This document shows positions 59,238-64,000 of a stretch of 64,000 nucleotides of DNA, piece by piece; within the stretch, counting starts at the first letter, position 1, and each line of letters begins with the position of its first letter. Origin of the DNA: Fidelibacterota bacterium (GTDB taxonomy: Bacteria > Fidelibacterota > UBA2242 > JAFGTP01); assembly GCA_016934035.1 (NCBI GenBank), contig JAFGTP010000043.1, positions 1 to 64,000 of the forward strand, given 5' to 3'. The position numbers and the translations under genes were made by a program. The notes beneath the pieces were generated by a model. It was not told the DNA's origin. It saw only the letters and a list, made by a program, of their open reading frames with translations, and searched no databases.

Positions 59238-59828
59238 TTATCCCTGTTTCAGGAAAATTTTTCTGTTTTTTATTATTGCATCGTTGATAATGTCAACCAC
59301 AGCTTGTGATGAAATTGTCGCCCCGGTTATGGCCATGATTTGTCCTTTTTCTTTATTTGGAGTTTCATTTTTTAAATAAGAAATTTTTTCCTTTGCCAGG
59401 TTTAAACCAAAGAATTGTTTATAAAACCAACCCGGGTTTTTTTTATCGCTGGGGTCTGTTTCGATTTTGGTACCCAGGCCAGGAGTTTCCATCTGTTCCA
59501 GTACCTTAATTGCCAGAATGGTTTTCATTTCCAAATCCATTCCTACGAGAATCTTTAATTTGCTTTGGAAACCATTTCCAACTGCCTGAAATGCAACGTT
59601 TTGTATGGTTCCGTTCAAGTTTTTTCCCAGAAAAAATTCCACACCCTCCTTGATTTCCCGATCATAGGATTCAATTCCGGGAAGTACATTGGTTACAGCA
59701 TTTTTTAATACTTCCGAAGCGTGAGCTTCAATTATGGGCTGAGTGACATTGTCAAGCGATGCCAAAACCAGTCCGGAAATGATGGCAGTTGTTGTCAATA
59801 CGATAATCAAATTTGTTGATTTTTTCAT
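59238..59828 (-). CDS. rnfG: RNF complex subunit RnfG
   Basis: N-terminal TM; FMN-attachment-like ITGATISSQAVV; start at MKKSTNLIIV overlapping the rnfD stop. Confidence 0.93.
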   Translation of the reverse strand: MKKSTNLIIVLTTTAIISGLVLASLDNVTQPIIEAHASEVLKNAVTNVLPGIESYDREIKEGVEFFLGKNLNGTIQNVAFQAVGNGFQSKLKILVGMDLEMKTILAIKVLEQMETPGLGTKIETDPSDKKNPGWFYKQFFGLNLAKEKISYLKNETPNKEKGQIMAITGATISSQAVVDIINDAIIKNRKIFLKQG

Positions 59829-60814
59829 TTTACCACCTCCCCGAAAACTGTGGGTTGAGTGAAACGATTGATCAGAGGAGTGATTGCATTCATCAGGAGA
59901 ATCGAATACATAACGCCCTCTGGTAATCCGCCAAATAATCGAATGAGGACCAGAAAAAAACCACAGCCGATACCAAAAATCCAACTTCCGAGTTTTGTTT
60001 CAGGAGAAGTCACCATATCCGTAGCCATGAAAAAGGCCCCCAGCATTAACCCACCCGAAAAAAGATGAAAGACGGGATCAGGATACTGAGCCGGATTGAT
60101 CAGCCAGAAAATTCCCCCCAGTACAAATACACTCAGGAGATAACTGACTGGAATACGCCAATCTGACCAGCGTTTGACTATCAGGTAAAATCCGCCCAGG
60201 GCTATGGCTGCGGCTGATGTTTCTCCAATACAGCCGCCGATATTTCCCATGATCAGACCGTTCCAATAATCCGAAAAGTTGTGAATTATATTTTCACCAA
60301 ATTTGAATCCGCCCAGAGGTGTCGCAAAGGTTTTAGCGTCAAGCACCATTAACTTTGTCGGCGTCCAGGTTGTCATTTTTACCGGAAAACTGGCCTGGAG
60401 AAAAGCCCGTCCCAGCAGTGCTGGATTGAAAATATTATTTCCCAGTCCGCCAAAAATTTCTTTCCCGATCCCGATAGCGAATACAGAGCCGAGTACAACA
60501 TAGCCAAGATGAATACTGGGTGGTAATGTCATTGCCAGCAAAAGTCCTGTGACAACTGCACTGCCTTCGTTGATTTTTTTATTACGTAATTTTTTTAACA
60601 GAAATTCCGTAACCAGACAGGCTGCAATTGCAGTCATTATAACTAGCATTGAGCGAAGTCCGAAATAGTATACGGAAAAGACAACAGCCGGCAACAGGGC
60701 CAAAACAACGCCTCGCATGATTTTTTTTACATCATCATTGGAATTTTGATGTGGGGAAGACGAGAGGACTAATCGACCGAGACTGTTTTCAGTGGGGTTA
60801 TTTTGTTCACTCAT
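59825..60814 (-). CDS. rnfD: RNF complex subunit RnfD
   Basis: LSSSPHQNS, NIFNPALLGRAFL, AKTFATPLGGF, FFMATDMVTSPET. Confidence 0.95.
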   Translation of the reverse strand: MSEQNNPTENSLGRLVLSSSPHQNSNDDVKKIMRGVVLALLPAVVFSVYYFGLRSMLVIMTAIAACLVTEFLLKKLRNKKINEGSAVVTGLLLAMTLPPSIHLGYVVLGSVFAIGIGKEIFGGLGNNIFNPALLGRAFLQASFPVKMTTWTPTKLMVLDAKTFATPLGGFKFGENIIHNFSDYWNGLIMGNIGGCIGETSAAAIALGGFYLIVKRWSDWRIPVSYLLSVFVLGGIFWLINPAQYPDPVFHLFSGGLMLGAFFMATDMVTSPETKLGSWIFGIGCGFFLVLIRLFGGLPEGVMYSILLMNAITPLINRFTQPTVFGEVVK

Positions 60815-60816
60815 AA

Positions 60817-62142
60817 TTAACTCTTTTTATTTTTCATTTCTCTGATTTTATTCTTGCCAATACGAATACGCTGAACCAGGGGAATGTTTGAAGGACATTC
60901 GTAAGCGCAGGAACCGCATTCGATACAGTTCATGATTCCCAGTTCATCGGCCATCTCAAATTTGCCTGCTTCAACTGCCCGGGCTATTCTGGTGGGCACC
61001 AGAAACATAGGGCAGGCATGGACACAGCGCCCGCATACGATACAGGTAAATTCTTCACGATAGGGAACGGATTTTTTCGTCAGACAGAGTATGCCGCTTG
61101 TCGCTTTTACAACGGGTACATCCAGTGAATATTGGGCTACACCCATCATCGGCCCACCCATCAGAATTTTTTTTGTATCCGGTTTCAGTCCGCCACAAAA
61201 TTCAATCAGCTTTGAAAAAGGGGTTCCGATGCGCGCGATGACATTTTTAGGTTCTGTAACCGCATCACCGGTCACAGTTACGATTCGATTAATTGATGGA
61301 ATTTTTTTTACAACCGCTTCATAAACGGCAATGGCTGTTCCGACATTATTGACGACACATCCGACATCCATGGGTAAACTACCAGCCGGTACTTCACGTT
61401 TATTGACCGCTTTGATGAGCATTTTTTCTGCCCCTTGGGGGTATTTCACTTTTAAAGGAATTATTGTAATTCCGGGCAAGTGTTCGGTAGATTTCTGCAT
61501 AATTTCGATTGCGTCAGGTTTATTGGATTCAATTCCAATGAAGGCTTTTTCCACATCCAGTATCTTCATCAAAATCTGTGTACCTTCGATCATCTCTTTG
61601 GCTTGTTCAACCATCATTCTGTGATCAGCGGTGAGATAGGGTTCACACTCACAACCATTGATAATAAAGGTTTCAATTTTTTTATCCCTGGGAGGACTGA
61701 CCTTGACATTGGTTGGAAAGGCCGCTCCGCCCATTCCGACGATTCCGGCATCTGCGATAATTTTTTTCAGTTGTTCAACGCTCATCTCTCCCCATGGTTC
61801 TGTATGGTCGTGAACTTTCACCCATTCTTCATCACCTTCAGCCACAATCTGGATCATTGGACTTTTGGTACCATTGGGATGGGGAAAATCTCCGATCTTC
61901 TTGACTTTTCCGGTTATAGAGGAGTGGATGTTGCTGGAAACAAATCCGGTCGATTCTGCAATCAACTGCCCTGTTTTCACTTCATCACCGACCTTCACAA
62001 CTGGTTTACATGGAGCGCCAATATGCTGAATGACAGGAATAAATACCTCTTCTGGAATGGGTAACGGTTCCAGGGTCTTGTGTTCTGTGTATTCCTTAAA
62101 TTCGGCGGGATGCGAGCCATGCTTAAAGCTTGATACTTTCAT
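60817..62142 (-). CDS. rnfC: RNF complex subunit RnfC
   Basis: GMGGAAFPTNVK, NGCECEPYLTADHRMM, CIVCGRCVHACPM and CIECGSCAYECPS. Confidence 0.97.
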   Translation of the reverse strand: MKVSSFKHGSHPAEFKEYTEHKTLEPLPIPEEVFIPVIQHIGAPCKPVVKVGDEVKTGQLIAESTGFVSSNIHSSITGKVKKIGDFPHPNGTKSPMIQIVAEGDEEWVKVHDHTEPWGEMSVEQLKKIIADAGIVGMGGAAFPTNVKVSPPRDKKIETFIINGCECEPYLTADHRMMVEQAKEMIEGTQILMKILDVEKAFIGIESNKPDAIEIMQKSTEHLPGITIIPLKVKYPQGAEKMLIKAVNKREVPAGSLPMDVGCVVNNVGTAIAVYEAVVKKIPSINRIVTVTGDAVTEPKNVIARIGTPFSKLIEFCGGLKPDTKKILMGGPMMGVAQYSLDVPVVKATSGILCLTKKSVPYREEFTCIVCGRCVHACPMFLVPTRIARAVEAGKFEMADELGIMNCIECGSCAYECPSNIPLVQRIRIGKNKIREMKNKKS

Positions 62143-62301
62143 TAAACTTGCTCCTTCAACCTTTATATAATATTCTTCACCAATAAAAGCGCTGGAATTT
62201 AATGAGAAGTTTTTAGAAGGAAAAGGATTATTTTTTATCCTATTTTTTTGATTATTGGCCTACAAGTGTTTTGGTAATAAAAAAATATCCAAAAATATTT
62301 A

Positions 62302-62334
62302 TACAGCCCGCTGAATGGATATCAGCGGGCTGTA
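62302..62334 (-). terminator. Hairpin terminator downstream of the CBM48 gene
   Basis: Perfect 13-bp arms TACAGCCCGCTGA / TCAGCGGGCTGTA, 7-nt loop. Confidence 0.65.
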
Positions 62335-62347
62335 ATAACCCTGACAA

Positions 62348-62653
62348 TTAAATGGAAATTACAGAGTTATCAATACCTGGAAAGGGGGATGGCAGATACT
62401 TATCAGCTGCATCATCATTGATCCAGTATTCATGGTTTACTCTGTAGCGAAACTGGTATTCAGAACCAGTTTCCATATCCAGATCAACTGTAAAATCGCC
62501 ATTTTTTAATTTTTTCAGCGATGTTGCCTTTTCATCCCAACCATTGATGTCACCAACTAAATTGATTGAGTCTACATCGCCTACATAAGATTTCTTCAGT
62601 TTGAATGTCACTTTACAGACTGGTTTTGATTTCAAGTATTTTTTCTTTAACAT
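62348..62653 (-). CDS. Stand-alone CBM48/AMPK-type glycogen-binding domain protein
   Basis: CKVTFKLKKS...INLVGDINGWDEKATSLKKLKNGDFTVDLDMETGSEYQFRYRVN. Confidence 0.85.
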   Translation of the reverse strand: MLKKKYLKSKPVCKVTFKLKKSYVGDVDSINLVGDINGWDEKATSLKKLKNGDFTVDLDMETGSEYQFRYRVNHEYWINDDAADKYLPSPFPGIDNSVISI

Positions 62654-62870
62654 GTTGATTCCTCCGAAAAAATGTTCATTTAAAAATAATCGTTAAAAAA
62701 ATTGATTAATTCAAATTACCGATGACGAAATGTATCAAAATATAGTATAATGTGTAAGAAAATAATGAATAAAGTTTAAACTTCGAATAATCAAAATGTT
62801 AATAAAAAATTATTACAAAAATGTATTTCAACTTTTGCAGAATGTACAATTTTGCTGGACTTTTGAGTGA

Positions 62871-62909
62871 ATTTTAAAGTGAATTGACATGGTCAATTCA
62901 CTTTAAAAT
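62871..62909. repeat. Perfect 18-bp inverted repeat with 3-nt spacer
   Basis: ATTTTAAAGTGAATTGAC-ATG-GTCAATTCACTTTAAAAT. Confidence 0.9.
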
Positions 62910-62970
62910 AATTATGCCTTTCATCGATGCTGTCGGTGGAAGGCATAAACAGGGTGAGCAGTCTGAAATT

Positions 62971-62998
62971 AAAAAGGGCCGAATAATCGACCCTTTTC
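62971..62998 (-). terminator. Rho-independent terminator downstream of the M3 peptidase gene
   Basis: AAAAGGGCCGAATAATCGACCCTTTT hairpin; U-tract on the minus strand. Confidence 0.75.
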
Positions 62999-63025
62999 CA
63001 ATTTTATCAAAATCTCAGAAAGAAT

Positions 63026-63985
63026 TTAGTTTAATCCCCGTTTTTTCAGCAAAGCTGTCGGTTCCGGTTCTCTGCCACGGAATTTGACAAACAGGTCCAT
63101 CGCATCTTCTGAGCCGCCTTTTTCGAGGACATTTTCTCTGTATAATTTTGCGACCTTCTGATTGTAAATATCACCGGTTTCCTTGAAAGCTTCATAACCG
63201 TCAGTATCAAGCACACCGGACCAGATATAACTGTAATATCCCGCTGAGTAGCCTCCTGAAAAAATATGATTGAAATACGTACTTCTGTATCTTACCACAA
63301 TTTCATCGATAAGTCCAAGTTCATTCAAAACATTTTTTTCAAATTTATTGACATCCAGATCATCAAAATTGGTCTGAGTATGATACGCCATATCCAGCAG
63401 TGCGGCTGCCATATATTCAACCGTGATGAATCCCTGGTTGAAAGTCCCGGCTTTTTCTAATTTTTCCAGCAATTCATCGGGGACGGGTTCACCGGTTTGA
63501 TAATGTTTGGCATAAACTTTAATGTATTCCGGATCTCCAGCCCAGTTTTCCATGATTTGGGATGGAAATTCAACAAAGTCCCTGGGAACGGAAGTTCCGG
63601 AAACTCTGGGAAATTCGCATTGGGAAAGCATGCCGTGGAGTCCATGACCAAATTCATGAAACAGTGTTGTTACCTGATCAAAAGTAAGAAGTGATGGCTT
63701 CCCGCCGGAGGGTTTTGCAAAATTTCCGACATTGTAGACAATTGGACGAACTTCATGATTTCGAATATTACTCTGTTTAATCCAAGCATCCATCCAGGCG
63801 CCACCTTCCTTGCTGGAGCGGGGATAATAATCCGTCATAAAAACAGCCAGGTGTTTGCCATCGGCATCAATAACTTCAAAGGCTTCGACATCTTTGTGGT
63901 AGAGGTTTACGTTTTCAATGGGCTTAAAGGTAATACCCCACAATTTGGTGGCCAGGTCAAAGGCACCCTGGCGCACGTTTTCCAT
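63026..63985 (-). CDS. M3-family oligopeptidase (PrlC/Dcp-like), 5' end beyond the window
   Basis: TTLFHEFGHGLHGML zinc motif; C-terminal GGYSAGYYSYIWSGVLDTDGYEAF; reading frame runs to the window edge. Confidence 0.93.
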   Translation of the reverse strand: MENVRQGAFDLATKLWGITFKPIENVNLYHKDVEAFEVIDADGKHLAVFMTDYYPRSSKEGGAWMDAWIKQSNIRNHEVRPIVYNVGNFAKPSGGKPSLLTFDQVTTLFHEFGHGLHGMLSQCEFPRVSGTSVPRDFVEFPSQIMENWAGDPEYIKVYAKHYQTGEPVPDELLEKLEKAGTFNQGFITVEYMAAALLDMAYHTQTNFDDLDVNKFEKNVLNELGLIDEIVVRYRSTYFNHIFSGGYSAGYYSYIWSGVLDTDGYEAFKETGDIYNQKVAKLYRENVLEKGGSEDAMDLFVKFRGREPEPTALLKKRGLN

Positions 63986-64000
63986 TTGAAAATATTCAGA

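Noticed and set aside
1-64000. Selenoprotein with in-frame UGA in this window
   Set aside because: All recognisable genes end at positions consistent with full-length products; no truncated family member followed by an in-frame continuation was seen.
1-64000. Prophage, transposon or toxin-antitoxin island
   Set aside because: No integrase, transposase, phage structural gene, terminal inverted repeats with transposase, or recognisable TA pair.

Overview
The window looks like a contiguous bacterial chromosomal region with low-to-moderate GC; no phage, IS element, rRNA or CRISPR array was recognised. (1) 0.4-17.4 kb (+): a chemosensory cluster with an RsbW-like ATPase, a STAS protein, a hybrid CheA (Hpt-kinase-CheW-CheW-REC), five Cache-type MCPs, an embedded beta-barrel-like protein, CheW, CheB and CheR. 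There are no flagellar genes and no free-standing CheY. (2) 17.5-30.8 kb: a TetR regulator, an ABC exporter, polA, a tRNA-Sec gene (selC), a SPOR/TPR protein, lapB-lapA-like genes, miaB, an M23 peptidase, a short primary-type sigma-70 and an OmpA/TSP3 protein. (3) 31-40.7 kb: a coupled beta-barrel/TonB-receptor-like/PAP2 trio, SRAP, CheV, a short DnaE with an apparently degenerate PHP site, a B3/B4-domain protein, tRNA-Arg(ACG) and a solitary Cas6-like gene. (4) 40.8-47.7 kb (-): a complete trp operon (trpE-G-D-CF-B-A) preceded by an unannotated 31-aa leader peptide containing WWWNW and a terminator hairpin, i.e. a classical ribosome-mediated attenuator. (5) 47.7-64 kb: a DUF4097-like lipoprotein, a GH2 exo-glucosaminidase-like enzyme with a LacI-type operator, uvrC, a LysM protein, apbE, an rseC-like gene, the complete rnfCDGEAB operon, a CBM48-only protein and an M3 peptidase cut by the window end. 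The strongest points for a second look are the trp attenuator, the orphan Cas6-like gene, the structured leader upstream of the chemosensory cluster, the non-canonical chemosensory gene set and selC. All functional calls come from reading the sequence by eye; no database search was run.
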